Assembly: GCA_029261715.1 (NCBI GenBank)
Contig: JAJDAT010000025.1
Span: 248,001-312,000 of the forward strand
Reading direction: 5' to 3'
Length of the DNA: 64,000 nucleotides
Source of the DNA: Nitrospinia bacterium
GTDB lineage: Bacteria > Nitrospinota > Nitrospinia > Nitrospinales > JAJDAT01
Shown here: positions 38,198-48,076 of the stretch, piece by piece
Position numbering within the stretch: position 1 is the first letter of the stretch
Layout of the letters: each line of letters begins with the position of its first letter
Translations under genes and position numbers: made by a program
Notes under the pieces: generated by a model
The model's input: the letters and a program-made list of their open reading frames with translations, nothing else
Databases searched by the model: none
Told to the model about the DNA's origin: nothing

Positions 38198-40012
38198 ATG
38201 AAATCCCTAACCGACAATAGCTTAAAAACTTATTTTGAAGAAGAACTCGATTATTTGCGTCACATGGGCGCGAAGTTCCACGATGAGCATAGTCAAGTCG
38301 CCGATAGACTGGGCCTTGGGTCCAAGAAATCTACCGATCCTCACATAGAAGCTTTATTGCAATCTTTTGCATTTTTAACGGGACGTTTGCAATATCAACT
38401 GCATGCGGAAGCCCCGCAAATTCCCTCTGCATTATTAGAAATCTTATATCCCTATTTGGAGGCTCCTATACCGTCTATGACGGTGGCGCAATTCATTCCT
38501 GATAAAAAGATATCTGAAACAGGTAGCAGACTCCAAAAGCATTCGATTATTTATAAAGAGTTTGGAAAGGGAGGCATTTGTAAGTTTAGAACGTGTTATC
38601 CAACTGACCTATGGCCGATTAAAATAAGCGCTATTGGTCTAAAAAAGCCTCAAGAGTTTGCTTTTTTAGAATCCCTTCCTAAGGTAGAGTCGGTTTTGTC
38701 GGTCACTCTTGAAACTCAGAATAAAGAGCAGGTATTTTCTAGTTTGCCTATTGAATCGTTGCGTTTTTATTTGTCGGGCGATGAGCGGTCGTCTTATTTA
38801 CTTTACGAACTTTTGACCAATCACGTTTCCAACGTTGTTTTTAATTCGGATTCAGAGAAAGAACAAAGACAAATTTTGTCGGATGACGTGATTCAACCGG
38901 TGGGTTTTGCAAACGACGAAGCGGTTCTTCCTGAGTATTCTTATTCACATCCAGCTTACCGTATTTTGCAGGAGTACTTTGTCTTCCCAAATAAATTTAA
39001 ATTTTTAGATGTCGTCAACTTTAACGCTGGGGAAGCGAATCAAAAGTTAGAAATTTTATTTTTGTTGGATAAAGAACCTCCGCGACAAGTTCGCATCGAT
39101 ATGGACTCATTGGCTTTAGGTTGCGCTCCCGTGATTAATTTGTTTCCAAAAATCACGGAACCGATTCGCTTAAATCATCAAAACTTTGAATACAAACTTT
39201 TGGGCGACCGCTTGTGGAATCAAACTGTAGAAATTTATTCGATTGAAAAAGTTGAATCTCAGCTTCCGGATGGGAAACGTCGTATTTGGTCTCCTCTCTT
39301 TTCCTACAATCAGCAAGAGCGAGAGAAAGATCAAAATGCGTTTTGGTTTAAACGTCGTGAGGTGAATCCTATGGATGATCCTAAAGGCACTGAAATATAT
39401 CTTTCGTTTTACGACGAGAGCTTCAGCATTAATCAAGAACCTAATGAAGTTGTCTTTGCTAACTCTCTATGCACAAATAGAGACTTACCTAGACATTTTG
39501 CGGCTGGTGAGACTTTCAATTACGACGGCGAGGGTTCTGTCGAAAAAATTGTTTTATTAGAAAAGCCAAGTCCGCATCGCAATCCCAAATTGCATGGAAA
39601 AGCGGTTTGGCAATTGATATCTAATTTATCGCTGAATCATTTATCGCTTACGGATGGCGAGGTTGGACTGGAGGCTTTAAAAAATATCCTTTTTTTATAT
39701 GCGCCGGGCGACGATCTTCAAGGAAAACGACAAATTAATTCTCTCAATAAACTGATCTGTAAGTCGGGGGTCAATCCTATTGGAAAGGGAGCAGACAGAA
39801 AGTTTTGCTATGGGATAGAGATTACTTTGACGATTAATGAGTCTACATATATAGACGGTCAGGGATATTTATTTGGATCGGTATTGAATCGTTTTTTCTC
39901 CTTATATGCATCGATTAACTCTTACACACAGCTTACTCTCAAAAATAGTATGAAAGAAAAAGAGGATTGGAAAAAATGGCAGCCAATGGCGGGTGGAGCG
40001 GAGCTTCTTTAA
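38198..40012 (+). CDS. tssF: T6SS baseplate protein TssF
   Basis: YFEEELDYLRHMGAKFHDEHSQVADRLGLGSKKSTDPHIEALLQSFAFLTGRLQYQL. Confidence 0.95.
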   Translation: MKSLTDNSLKTYFEEELDYLRHMGAKFHDEHSQVADRLGLGSKKSTDPHIEALLQSFAFLTGRLQYQLHAEAPQIPSALLEILYPYLEAPIPSMTVAQFIPDKKISETGSRLQKHSIIYKEFGKGGICKFRTCYPTDLWPIKISAIGLKKPQEFAFLESLPKVESVLSVTLETQNKEQVFSSLPIESLRFYLSGDERSSYLLYELLTNHVSNVVFNSDSEKEQRQILSDDVIQPVGFANDEAVLPEYSYSHPAYRILQEYFVFPNKFKFLDVVNFNAGEANQKLEILFLLDKEPPRQVRIDMDSLALGCAPVINLFPKITEPIRLNHQNFEYKLLGDRLWNQTVEIYSIEKVESQLPDGKRRIWSPLFSYNQQEREKDQNAFWFKRREVNPMDDPKGTEIYLSFYDESFSINQEPNEVVFANSLCTNRDLPRHFAAGETFNYDGEGSVEKIVLLEKPSPHRNPKLHGKAVWQLISNLSLNHLSLTDGEVGLEALKNILFLYAPGDDLQGKRQINSLNKLICKSGVNPIGKGADRKFCYGIEITLTINESTYIDGQGYLFGSVLNRFFSLYASINSYTQLTLKNSMKEKEDWKKWQPMAGGAELL

Positions 40013-41043
40013 AAGAAGTTCTATCCGAAAAAGGGAGTCGGTTTAACTTTTATCAAGCCGTTCGTCTTTTACAATTAGGTCGTAAAAAATCAAAAGAGCC
40101 TGGAGAAGGGGAGAACCTGGATGCCGAATCGGCGAGATTTAAGTCGGAAGCTTTGATGGGATTTCCTCCCAGCGATGTTGTAGATATTGTTTTTCCAAAG
40201 GACTCGTCTATTCCTGTCGTCAAAATGGCTTCGTTTGGAATCGCGGGGAATTTTGGTCCCTTGCCGATTCCTTACACCATGGAAATGTTGGAGCGAGTTT
40301 CTTATGGCGATACTGCAATGCGGGATTTTTTGGATATCTTTAATCATCGTCTGGTTTCCTTGTTATATCAAATTCGAAAGAAAAACCGATTAGGATTAGT
40401 TACTAAAAGCCCAGAAGAAACAGATATGGCTTTTTATTTATATTCATTGTTAGGTCTTTCGACATCGAAAGTTAAAGGAAGGATGAAGTTTGAAGAGCGT
40501 TCGCTTTTATTATTTACAGGGTTATTGCAGAAAAAACCGCTCAGTTCAGCGTCTTTTGAAAAAGTTGTTTCTGGATATTTTGAATTTCCAATCAAACTGA
40601 CTCCATTTGTAGGACAGAGGGAATCATTAAAAAATGAGCACAAGGTTTTTTTAGGTGAAAACGGACAAAATCAGATTTTGGGAAAAGACACAACTATTGG
40701 AGAAACTTATTGGGATCAGCATAGAAAAGTTGAGCTAGAGCTGGGACCGTTGTCTTATAGACAATTTCATCAATTTTTGGGGCTTCGTAAAGGTAGGCAA
40801 ACGTTGAAAGATTTTTCAAATTTTCTAATCGGTCCGCATACAGGATTTGATGCGCGATTAGCTATACGTCAAAAAGATATTCCGTTGAGTTGGTTGCCGA
40901 TGAAACCGAACAAGAAACACCCAGGTTTTCGTTTGGGATGGAATTCTTGGTTGAAGACAAAAGATACTCCCGATGATGAATCGATAAATAAAGAAACAAG
41001 AATGGATTGGAGATATCCATTCAACTTGAATAGTTTCAATTAA
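39967..41043 (+). CDS. tssG: T6SS baseplate protein TssG
   Basis: FNFYQAVRLLQLG, FGIAGNFGPLPIPYTMEMLER, FLDIFNHRLVSLLYQIRKK, LGLRKGRQTLKDFSNFLIG; overlaps tssF end. Confidence 0.93.
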   Translation: MEKMAANGGWSGASLKEVLSEKGSRFNFYQAVRLLQLGRKKSKEPGEGENLDAESARFKSEALMGFPPSDVVDIVFPKDSSIPVVKMASFGIAGNFGPLPIPYTMEMLERVSYGDTAMRDFLDIFNHRLVSLLYQIRKKNRLGLVTKSPEETDMAFYLYSLLGLSTSKVKGRMKFEERSLLLFTGLLQKKPLSSASFEKVVSGYFEFPIKLTPFVGQRESLKNEHKVFLGENGQNQILGKDTTIGETYWDQHRKVELELGPLSYRQFHQFLGLRKGRQTLKDFSNFLIGPHTGFDARLAIRQKDIPLSWLPMKPNKKHPGFRLGWNSWLKTKDTPDDESINKETRMDWRYPFNLNSFN

Positions 41044-41060
41044 AAATTTTGAAAAATTAA

Positions 41061-43295
41061 ATGCTAGATAAAACCCGACATTATGATAACAGGTCGCTGC
41101 GGATTGATTTTCCGACGATGCCGTTGTCGGATCAGACTGGTTTTTCGGACCCGGCTCGTTTGAATTCGTTTTCTGGCGTGGATGCTATTTCAGAACCTTT
41201 TGAATACAGCCTGGAGCTTCGAATCAACGACGATCGCGGCGTGAACCTCGAATATGAATCGGTCATTGGACAACCCGCTACTGTTACTTTAGATAATCCA
41301 AGAGGAACGGATTATTTTAACGGCATAATCACGAGTTTTGGTCCATCCGATCCTGGAGTCTATTTAGCGACGTTACGTCCTAATTTATGGAAGCTGACTT
41401 TAACTAACAAGTTCATCCTTTATAACGATAAGACTCGTAATTTATGGGAGATGGTTTACTGCGTTTTGGAAAGAAATCAGATCGATTGCGATATTACTCG
41501 TATTGATAAGGCGAAGCCTCATTTTAAGAGAAAGCAAGATTGGCTTCAGGCTGGGGAAACTGATTTTGAATTTATTTCAAGGCTCATGCGAAAGGCGGGA
41601 CTTTTCTATTATTTTGTACATGGAAACGAGAACGGTCATTTTTTTCATAGAATGATTTTGGCCAACGACGCTTTAGGGTATGAATACAAAAGCCGTGATA
41701 ATTCGTCTGAAAAGTTAGAAGTTCGTTCGACGTTTACTGACGAAGAAAGTTTAGATCAAGATTTAATTTTCAACTTTTCTTATCAGGAAACGTTAGCTCC
41801 TACCAGTATGAAAACATGGATGACTTCTGCTATTTCGGCTTGGGACACGAGTTCTGCTCAGCCTATTCAAAAAGTCGACTCGGGTTTTAAAGACGTCGCC
41901 GAAAAAAGCCCAGCAGGGCAAGATCTAAAATTTGAAAGGTTGACAGTGGTGCCTTTTGATGTCGGGCAAGAGGAGGCAGAATATTACAGAGACGAAACGC
42001 GAAGCCGTATTCAATCTTCTTCCAAAATTTATTCTGGAACTAGCAACTGCGCCCAGTTCAGTTCCGGTAAGCGGTTTTGGGTGACTAAAAGTAAACGAGA
42101 AGAGCTTAATAGAGAATACGTCATTACTAGAGTAGAACATTCCGCAACAGTTGAAAATGATTACTCGAATAGCTTTGAAGCTGTTTTACCAGAGTACATT
42201 GCGATTCCATTCGAGCCTGAAGAAGCGGTTCCAGAAACAATTTTTGCGACAGTGGTGCAAAACCCTTCAGCAAAAACAAGCTCAGACCCAAAAGATATAT
42301 TTGCAGAAGGCGCTTTGATTCACGATCAATTTTATTACGATGAAAAAAAACTGGGTTCTCCAACAGAGTCGCGTTCTAGAAAGGGGATTTATGTGCAGTT
42401 TCCATGGGACGATTCAGGAGGAGCGCATTGGGTTCAACTTTCTAACAACATGCTGACCATTCCCGAAGAGAATTCAACCGTCACAATTGAAAAAGCTAGA
42501 GACAATTCTGAATTACCTGAAGTAACAGGAATCGTCCGCGCAGACGGCGCTTTTGCGGTAACACCAGAAAGTAAAACCTACGATACGTTTTGGGGCACGC
42601 GATACTCATACATGAGCGGCGATAGTTATAGCGTAACGCGCGGCAATAATGACGACAAGCATTACGGAAATAATGTTTCATACCAGGAAGGTAATAACGA
42701 TAGCGTCCAGTATGGAGACAACTCGAATATCCAATATGGAGACAGTACTTCGGAACAATATGGCGATAACGACAATAAACAAATTGGCGATAGTACTCAA
42801 TATCAAGAAGGAGATAGTACCTCAGAACAGCATGGGGACAATGTAAATAAGCATTATGGAAATGCCGAACAATATCAGGAAGGCAATAGCGTTTCGACAC
42901 AAATAGGGAATAATGCCAACACCCACCAGGGAAATAGCACACAGTATCAAATGGGAAACGCAAGTAACCAGCATATCGGCAATTCAGACACCTTTCGAGT
43001 TGGAGCCGATTCTACAATGCAGGTAGGGACGACGAATAATATTTTTGTTGGAATAACCAGTTCCATTCATGTCGGAGCAAACTTTGAATTGAACGCCAGC
43101 GCAAATCTCAAAATAACGGCATCCGCGAATATAAATATCTCAGCAAGCGTTGATTTGGATATCGTGAAGGCGTTTAAATTTGAATTAAAAGGCGGTTCAA
43201 TAGAAAAAGCTCCGACTGCTCTTACAAATAAAGAAATTTCACTTGTACGAGAAGCTTTGAAAGTTAATAGCGGTTATATTTTTCATCTTCCTTAA
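41061..43295 (+). CDS. vgrG: T6SS spike VgrG/TssI
   Basis: LNSFSGVDAISEPFEYSLELRI, DFEFISRLMRKAGLFYYFVH, GIYVQFPWDDSGGAHWVQLSNN; C-terminal octad beta-helix repeat. Confidence 0.93.
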   Translation: MLDKTRHYDNRSLRIDFPTMPLSDQTGFSDPARLNSFSGVDAISEPFEYSLELRINDDRGVNLEYESVIGQPATVTLDNPRGTDYFNGIITSFGPSDPGVYLATLRPNLWKLTLTNKFILYNDKTRNLWEMVYCVLERNQIDCDITRIDKAKPHFKRKQDWLQAGETDFEFISRLMRKAGLFYYFVHGNENGHFFHRMILANDALGYEYKSRDNSSEKLEVRSTFTDEESLDQDLIFNFSYQETLAPTSMKTWMTSAISAWDTSSAQPIQKVDSGFKDVAEKSPAGQDLKFERLTVVPFDVGQEEAEYYRDETRSRIQSSSKIYSGTSNCAQFSSGKRFWVTKSKREELNREYVITRVEHSATVENDYSNSFEAVLPEYIAIPFEPEEAVPETIFATVVQNPSAKTSSDPKDIFAEGALIHDQFYYDEKKLGSPTESRSRKGIYVQFPWDDSGGAHWVQLSNNMLTIPEENSTVTIEKARDNSELPEVTGIVRADGAFAVTPESKTYDTFWGTRYSYMSGDSYSVTRGNNDDKHYGNNVSYQEGNNDSVQYGDNSNIQYGDSTSEQYGDNDNKQIGDSTQYQEGDSTSEQHGDNVNKHYGNAEQYQEGNSVSTQIGNNANTHQGNSTQYQMGNASNQHIGNSDTFRVGADSTMQVGTTNNIFVGITSSIHVGANFELNASANLKITASANINISASVDLDIVKAFKFELKGGSIEKAPTALTNKEISLVREALKVNSGYIFHLP
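42618..43097 (+). repeat. 20 tandem in-frame octapeptide (24-nt) repeats, consensus G[ND]xxxxxx, inside vgrG
   Basis: GDSYSVTR GNNDDKHY GNNVSYQE GNNDSVQY GDNSNIQY GDSTSEQY GDNDNKQI GDSTQYQE ... GADSTMQV GTTNNIFV GITSSIHV GANFELNA; register stays exact over 480 nt. Confidence 0.9.
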
Positions 43296-43302
43296 GGGAC
43301 TT

Positions 43303-45939
43303 ATGCAGTTAATTAAACCAATGAAATTAGGCGTTACTACAAAGATATTTCCCAATTATCCAAATCATTATTTGGTTATTGGAGCTATGGGTTTTTTTAA
43401 TTTATTTGATTCGGAGAATCTCTTGGTAGACGCTCTTCAAATGGAAAAAGTCTATGCGGCGATGGAGCCTAACGCTATCTTTGATTCGGGAATGCCTAAG
43501 GTGCAAGGCGAAGCGATGGTTGCAGGAAAAGCTTTTTCCCTTGAAGGAAAAGAAGTTGGGGAAATGGATGTTGGGTTGGAAATAGGTCCGATTGATAAAC
43601 GCTTGAAAGTTTTTGGAAATCGATTTTGGGAAAAAAATGGTTTGTTTGGGAATACGATTTCTGAGCCTGAACCTTTTGTTGAAATGCCAATAAGCTTTAC
43701 TAACGCATTTGGCGGAAATGGTTTTGATAAAAACCCAATTGGAAAAGGTTTCGGAAAAATGATCAATTCTAAAGGAGAAGCGGTTCGACCGTTACCCAAT
43801 ATTGAGAACTTTAATTGTTTGATTACTCATAACGCTCAAAAACCAGATCCGGTTAGTTTGGGGCAAATAAATAGCGCTTGGCCTCAACGTAGTTCAAAGG
43901 TGGGGACGTTTGACCAGGAATGGGTAGAACAAGCTTATTCGGGTTTTCCAAAGGATATTGATCCAACCTATTTTAACGAAGCCCCTTCAGATCAACAATG
44001 TAACGGTTTCTTTAAGGGTGGCGAAAGTTTTAGATTACGCGGATTACACCCATCCAAATTTTTTATTAATGGAAATTTACCAAGGATAATACCGCGTTGT
44101 TTTATTTATCAGGACTTGGAGGGAACAAAAAAGTTTATAGAAGTGGAAATGAATTTAGAAACGGTCTGGTTTTTTCCAAACGACGAACTCGGAGTTGTGA
44201 TATTTCGTGGAAAAGTCCTCGTTCAGGATATGGAAGGTTTAGATGTTGATACTTTGTTAATGGCATACGAAGGACAAGATGACTCTCCAAGGGCTAAAGA
44301 ATATTATCGCGAGGTTCTCCGGTTGAGAACAGATAAAGAAACAAAGATGGCCCATGCCATAAACGAGTCGCAACTTTCTCCTATAAAAAGTTCTGAAACC
44401 TTAGAACGAGATAAGGAAGAAAAACGTCGAGCGGAAATTGATCAAATGCGTGCTCGACGAGAAGTGATTGAGTTTCATGTAGAAAACTTTTTTAGTAATG
44501 GAGTTATTGAAAAGCCTAAGGAATTTGAGATTCCAGAATTAGAACCCGATCCGATTGGAGCGATTCCTCCCGAAGCTTTGGAGAGGATGGACTTTGATTT
44601 TAGCGAAATTTTCCAAAACGCCGAAAAACTAGTTGAAAAGGTTTTACAGGAAAGTGAAGAAAAACTAGCGGAAGCGAAGAAAAAAGAAGAAGACGCATTG
44701 GTGGAAGCGGAACGTAAGGGATCAAAACCATCGAAAAAATTAGAGGAACAAAAACGTAAATCGAAGAAAAGGGCTTTAAAGATTCCTTCAAAATTTAGGT
44801 TACTAAACAAGAAAGATGGAAAATTGGAAAAGACTGAGTTTGGCAGTTTTTTAGAGGATATCGGTATTTCTCTCGAAGATATAGAAAATAAAGATTTATT
44901 AAACGAAACCACCGGTCGTCAGATTGACGAGCTAAAAGAGGGAGAAATGCAAGCTCGGAGGTTGTCTCCCGATTCCATTTATCCAACTGAAACGCTTTTG
45001 TCAGAAACGAGTTTATTTTTAAGAGAACTTTTTGTTGATTGCGTCAAGCGGGGAGATATCTTAGCGGGCCGAGATTTTGCGGGAGCAGATCTTTCGGGAT
45101 TGAATTTGAGGGGATTTGATTTGCGAGAGATACTGTTGGAAAAAGCGGATCTGACCAATGTTCAATTTCAAAATTCGAATTTAAGCGGGGCGGTATTGAC
45201 GGAAGCCAAATTGGATAACGCTTCCTTTGCGGGAGCAAATTTGGAAAAGGCGAATTTGTCTAAAACCGTGGGAAATAACGTTGATTTAAGGGAAGCTAAC
45301 CTCAAGGAAAGCATGTTGATGGAGGCAAAATTAGAAGAAGCCAATTTTTCCAAAGCAACAATGGAAGAGAACATTGCTATCAAAGGTCGATTTAGATCCA
45401 GTTCTTTTGAGGAGGCTACCATAAAAGAAGGAATATTCGTTGAGGCTGATTTTGAAAATACAAACTTTAATAAGAGCGTTTTAATTAAAACTAAATTTAT
45501 AAAAGCAAAATTAAAGAACGCCAAGTTTAGGGAAGCAACGATAGATGGGACTGTTTTTATGGATACCGATGGAGAAAATTGTAACTTTTCTAAATCAAAA
45601 TTAATTAAAAAATTTGCCAGCGGTAAAACCAACTTCAAAAATGGAAATTTTTCTGAGGTTGATGCGTGTCAATGCAGTTGGATGAAAATGGATTTGACGG
45701 GCGCTAATTTTTTTAAGAGTCGATTGGACGAATGTGTTTTGATTGAATCGACTTTAAAAAATACAAATATGAGGTTTGTTTCATTAAAAAAAGCACAAAT
45801 GATTCGAGGGAATTTCCAAAACGCTCAATTGGAAGGGGCTAATTTGTTTCAAGCTGTGGCCCATCGAGCTGACTTTACGGGAGCTAATTTGATGGGTGCG
45901 AATTTATTTCAAGCCTTTCAACATGGAGCAAAATTTTAG
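43303..45939 (+). CDS. DUF2169 domain protein with K/E coiled coil and C-terminal pentapeptide repeats (T6SS accessory)
   Basis: N-terminal DUF2169-like KLGVTTKIFPNYPNHYLVIGAMGFF...; C-terminus FAGADLSGLNLRGFDLREILLEKADLTNVQFQNSNLSGAVLTEAKL. Confidence 0.85.
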   Translation: MQLIKPMKLGVTTKIFPNYPNHYLVIGAMGFFNLFDSENLLVDALQMEKVYAAMEPNAIFDSGMPKVQGEAMVAGKAFSLEGKEVGEMDVGLEIGPIDKRLKVFGNRFWEKNGLFGNTISEPEPFVEMPISFTNAFGGNGFDKNPIGKGFGKMINSKGEAVRPLPNIENFNCLITHNAQKPDPVSLGQINSAWPQRSSKVGTFDQEWVEQAYSGFPKDIDPTYFNEAPSDQQCNGFFKGGESFRLRGLHPSKFFINGNLPRIIPRCFIYQDLEGTKKFIEVEMNLETVWFFPNDELGVVIFRGKVLVQDMEGLDVDTLLMAYEGQDDSPRAKEYYREVLRLRTDKETKMAHAINESQLSPIKSSETLERDKEEKRRAEIDQMRARREVIEFHVENFFSNGVIEKPKEFEIPELEPDPIGAIPPEALERMDFDFSEIFQNAEKLVEKVLQESEEKLAEAKKKEEDALVEAERKGSKPSKKLEEQKRKSKKRALKIPSKFRLLNKKDGKLEKTEFGSFLEDIGISLEDIENKDLLNETTGRQIDELKEGEMQARRLSPDSIYPTETLLSETSLFLRELFVDCVKRGDILAGRDFAGADLSGLNLRGFDLREILLEKADLTNVQFQNSNLSGAVLTEAKLDNASFAGANLEKANLSKTVGNNVDLREANLKESMLMEAKLEEANFSKATMEENIAIKGRFRSSSFEEATIKEGIFVEADFENTNFNKSVLIKTKFIKAKLKNAKFREATIDGTVFMDTDGENCNFSKSKLIKKFASGKTNFKNGNFSEVDACQCSWMKMDLTGANFFKSRLDECVLIESTLKNTNMRFVSLKKAQMIRGNFQNAQLEGANLFQAVAHRADFTGANLMGANLFQAFQHGAKF

Positions 45940-45969
45940 GGATTTTAGCGAGGTAAAAATTATTTCTAA

Positions 45970-47025
45970 ATGGAAATCATAGAAATTTTAAGGCATATAA
46001 AACATACGTTACCGATTATCGATCAAGATTTTTCAAATAGACTATTTGAATTTGAAACATTAAAAGATGGCATATTTTTAAACGTAATTTTTCGAAAAAG
46101 TTTTTTTAAAAAAATAGATTTTACTGGATGTCAGTTCATAAATTGTGATTTTAAATCGGTGAAATTTGACGGCAGTAATTTTGAAAAAGCGGTCTTTTCT
46201 GAGTGCGATTTGTCGCAAGCGCAATTTATGGGAAGCGAATTGCGATCGGTTGTTTTTTCAAGTAGTAATTTAACTAAAACCAATTTTTCAAAACAAATAA
46301 TTGCTAAAACAAATTTTGTGGAATGCAAATTGAGCGAAGCCAACTTTAAAGATTCAAAAATAATTAACTCGGCAATATTGAAATGCGAGTTAGAAAGAAC
46401 AAACCTTGAAAACGTTGGGTTTGAAAATGTACCGATGGCCGAGGTGGATTTCACAAAAGTAGTTTTAAAAAATACTGCATTTAAACAAATGGTTTTATTG
46501 AATTCTAATTTTCAAAACATGGATTTACGAAAAAATAACTTAACTCAATGTATTTTGATCGGTTCTGATTTTAGTGGCGCCGATCTTAGCGAGGCAAATA
46601 TAGAGAACAGTAATTTTAGCGAAACTTTAATGACAGGAGCAAATTTAAAAAAAGTTTCCGCAAAACAGGCTTTATTTATAAATGCCGATTTAACCGATGC
46701 GAATTTGTCGGGTTCTAATTTATTTCAAGCGAATTTTACCAAAGCAAATTTAAAGGGAGCCGATTTGTCGCGTTGTAATTTAAATTATGGTCAATTTGAA
46801 AACGCGGTTGGAATAGACTCTCAATTTGCAGGAAGCGAAATGACTTATGCCGATTTCACGCGCGCTCAATTGGACCGAAGTAATTTTAAAACCGCAAACT
46901 TAATTCAGGCAAATTTTCATCGGGCTCAATTAGAGGGAGTCGATTGGATGGGTTCCACGGTGAATATGGCTTTGGGAACCGACTCTGAATTGGCACAAGC
47001 CGAAGATTTTATGTTAATGGGATGA
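45970..47025 (+). CDS. Pentapeptide-repeat protein (T6SS accessory)
   Basis: Continuous A(D/N)LxX-type pentapeptides: SDFSGADLSEANIENSNFSETLMTGANLKKVSAKQALFINADLTDANLSGSNLFQANFTKANLKGADLSRCNL. Confidence 0.9.
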   Translation: MEIIEILRHIKHTLPIIDQDFSNRLFEFETLKDGIFLNVIFRKSFFKKIDFTGCQFINCDFKSVKFDGSNFEKAVFSECDLSQAQFMGSELRSVVFSSSNLTKTNFSKQIIAKTNFVECKLSEANFKDSKIINSAILKCELERTNLENVGFENVPMAEVDFTKVVLKNTAFKQMVLLNSNFQNMDLRKNNLTQCILIGSDFSGADLSEANIENSNFSETLMTGANLKKVSAKQALFINADLTDANLSGSNLFQANFTKANLKGADLSRCNLNYGQFENAVGIDSQFAGSEMTYADFTRAQLDRSNFKTANLIQANFHRAQLEGVDWMGSTVNMALGTDSELAQAEDFMLMG

Positions 47026-47049
47026 TTTGTAAAAAAGGAAAGGCAATTT

Positions 47050-47646
47050 ATGTTAACAGAATTTGCAGATAGTTCTTTATTGACAGAAGAGAGAAATCTT
47101 AAATTGAACTCCACATCATTAGGGCTAGTTTATGGCAGAGTAACGGATTGCATAGAAGATGGGTCTTACTTGATTGACAATGAATATTTTGCGTATCGCG
47201 CGATAGGTTGTCTTATCGTTCCGTCAAAAGACGATTTGGTTTTAATCGTCCGAGAAAAAGATACAAAAGCCTATCTATTAAATGTTCTTTCTAGGACTAG
47301 AGTAAACAATAATTCCGAGTCAAAGCCCGTCGAACTTTCTATTCCTGGAAATGAAGAACTTTTAATTCGAGGAGAACGTTTAAACTTGCATGGAAAAAAA
47401 TCGTTAGATCTATCTACTTTGGGATCTATGTCTTTATCTGCCTGCTTAGGCCCTCTAAAGATTACCGCTAAAAATTGTTTTACTTCGGTTATAGAAACGC
47501 TAGTACAAATTGCCAAGTTCAGTTCGCTATCCGCCGAACAAATTATTCAAAAAGCTGGGCAGACTTTTAAGACTCAAGGCCGTCATCAATTAATTTCAGC
47601 GCAACAGGACGTAAAAATCGATGGCGAACGAATAAATATGGGGTGA
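47050..47646 (+). CDS. DUF3540-like T6SS accessory protein
   Basis: Position in DUF2169/pentapeptide/DUF4150 cassette; C-terminal AEQIIQKAGQTFKTQGRHQLISAQQDVKIDGERINMG resembles DUF3540. Confidence 0.7.
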   Translation: MLTEFADSSLLTEERNLKLNSTSLGLVYGRVTDCIEDGSYLIDNEYFAYRAIGCLIVPSKDDLVLIVREKDTKAYLLNVLSRTRVNNNSESKPVELSIPGNEELLIRGERLNLHGKKSLDLSTLGSMSLSACLGPLKITAKNCFTSVIETLVQIAKFSSLSAEQIIQKAGQTFKTQGRHQLISAQQDVKIDGERINMG

Positions 47647-47649
47647 AAC

Positions 47650-48060
47650 ATGACATTTCCAGTTAGTACGCATAGCCCGATGGAGATGAAATTGGCAGTT
47701 CCAGATTTGAGGTTTCTAATGAAGCCTTTACCTCCTATCCCTCTGCCTTATATTAATAAAGCGTTTACTATGCTCGCACCACCGATAATATTAAATGTTT
47801 TTATATCTAGTTTTCCAGTGGCTGTCGTAACCACAAAGACTCCGGTTAGTCTTGAGCTAGGGCCGCCATTGCCTCCTGGAAAGGGGGTTGTTGCTGGAAA
47901 GGGCCCTTTTGGGAAGGCCGCGCGGGTTACTTTTAGTACTATTTTATTTTTTAACGGAATACCTGGTAATAAAATGACCGATATAACGAATCAGAGTAAC
48001 CAAAATGCAATCGGCTTTATCGCGTCAGCGCTTCCATTGCCAGTTTACACAGCCGCCTGA
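47650..48060 (+). CDS. PAAR-like protein (DUF4150)
   Basis: Pro/Gly-rich PLPPIPLPYINKAFTMLAPP...TKTPVSLELGPPLPPGKGVVAGKGPFGKAARVTFSTILFFNGIPGNKMTDITNQS; located in the spike cassette. Confidence 0.75.
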   Translation: MTFPVSTHSPMEMKLAVPDLRFLMKPLPPIPLPYINKAFTMLAPPIILNVFISSFPVAVVTTKTPVSLELGPPLPPGKGVVAGKGPFGKAARVTFSTILFFNGIPGNKMTDITNQSNQNAIGFIASALPLPVYTAA

Positions 48061-48076
48061 ACTTTAGAGATGTCCG

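Noticed and set aside
42496-42963. Antisense ORF with unusual Tyr/His/Cys-rich sequence
   Set aside because: It is the complement of the vgrG octad-repeat region; the repeated codons keep the reverse frame open, so it is an artefact.
43452-45638. Several minus-strand ORFs (43452-43799, 44475-44912, 45168-45638 and others)
   Set aside because: Antisense to the DUF2169-pentapeptide gene; open because of repetitive codon use, no recognisable protein features.
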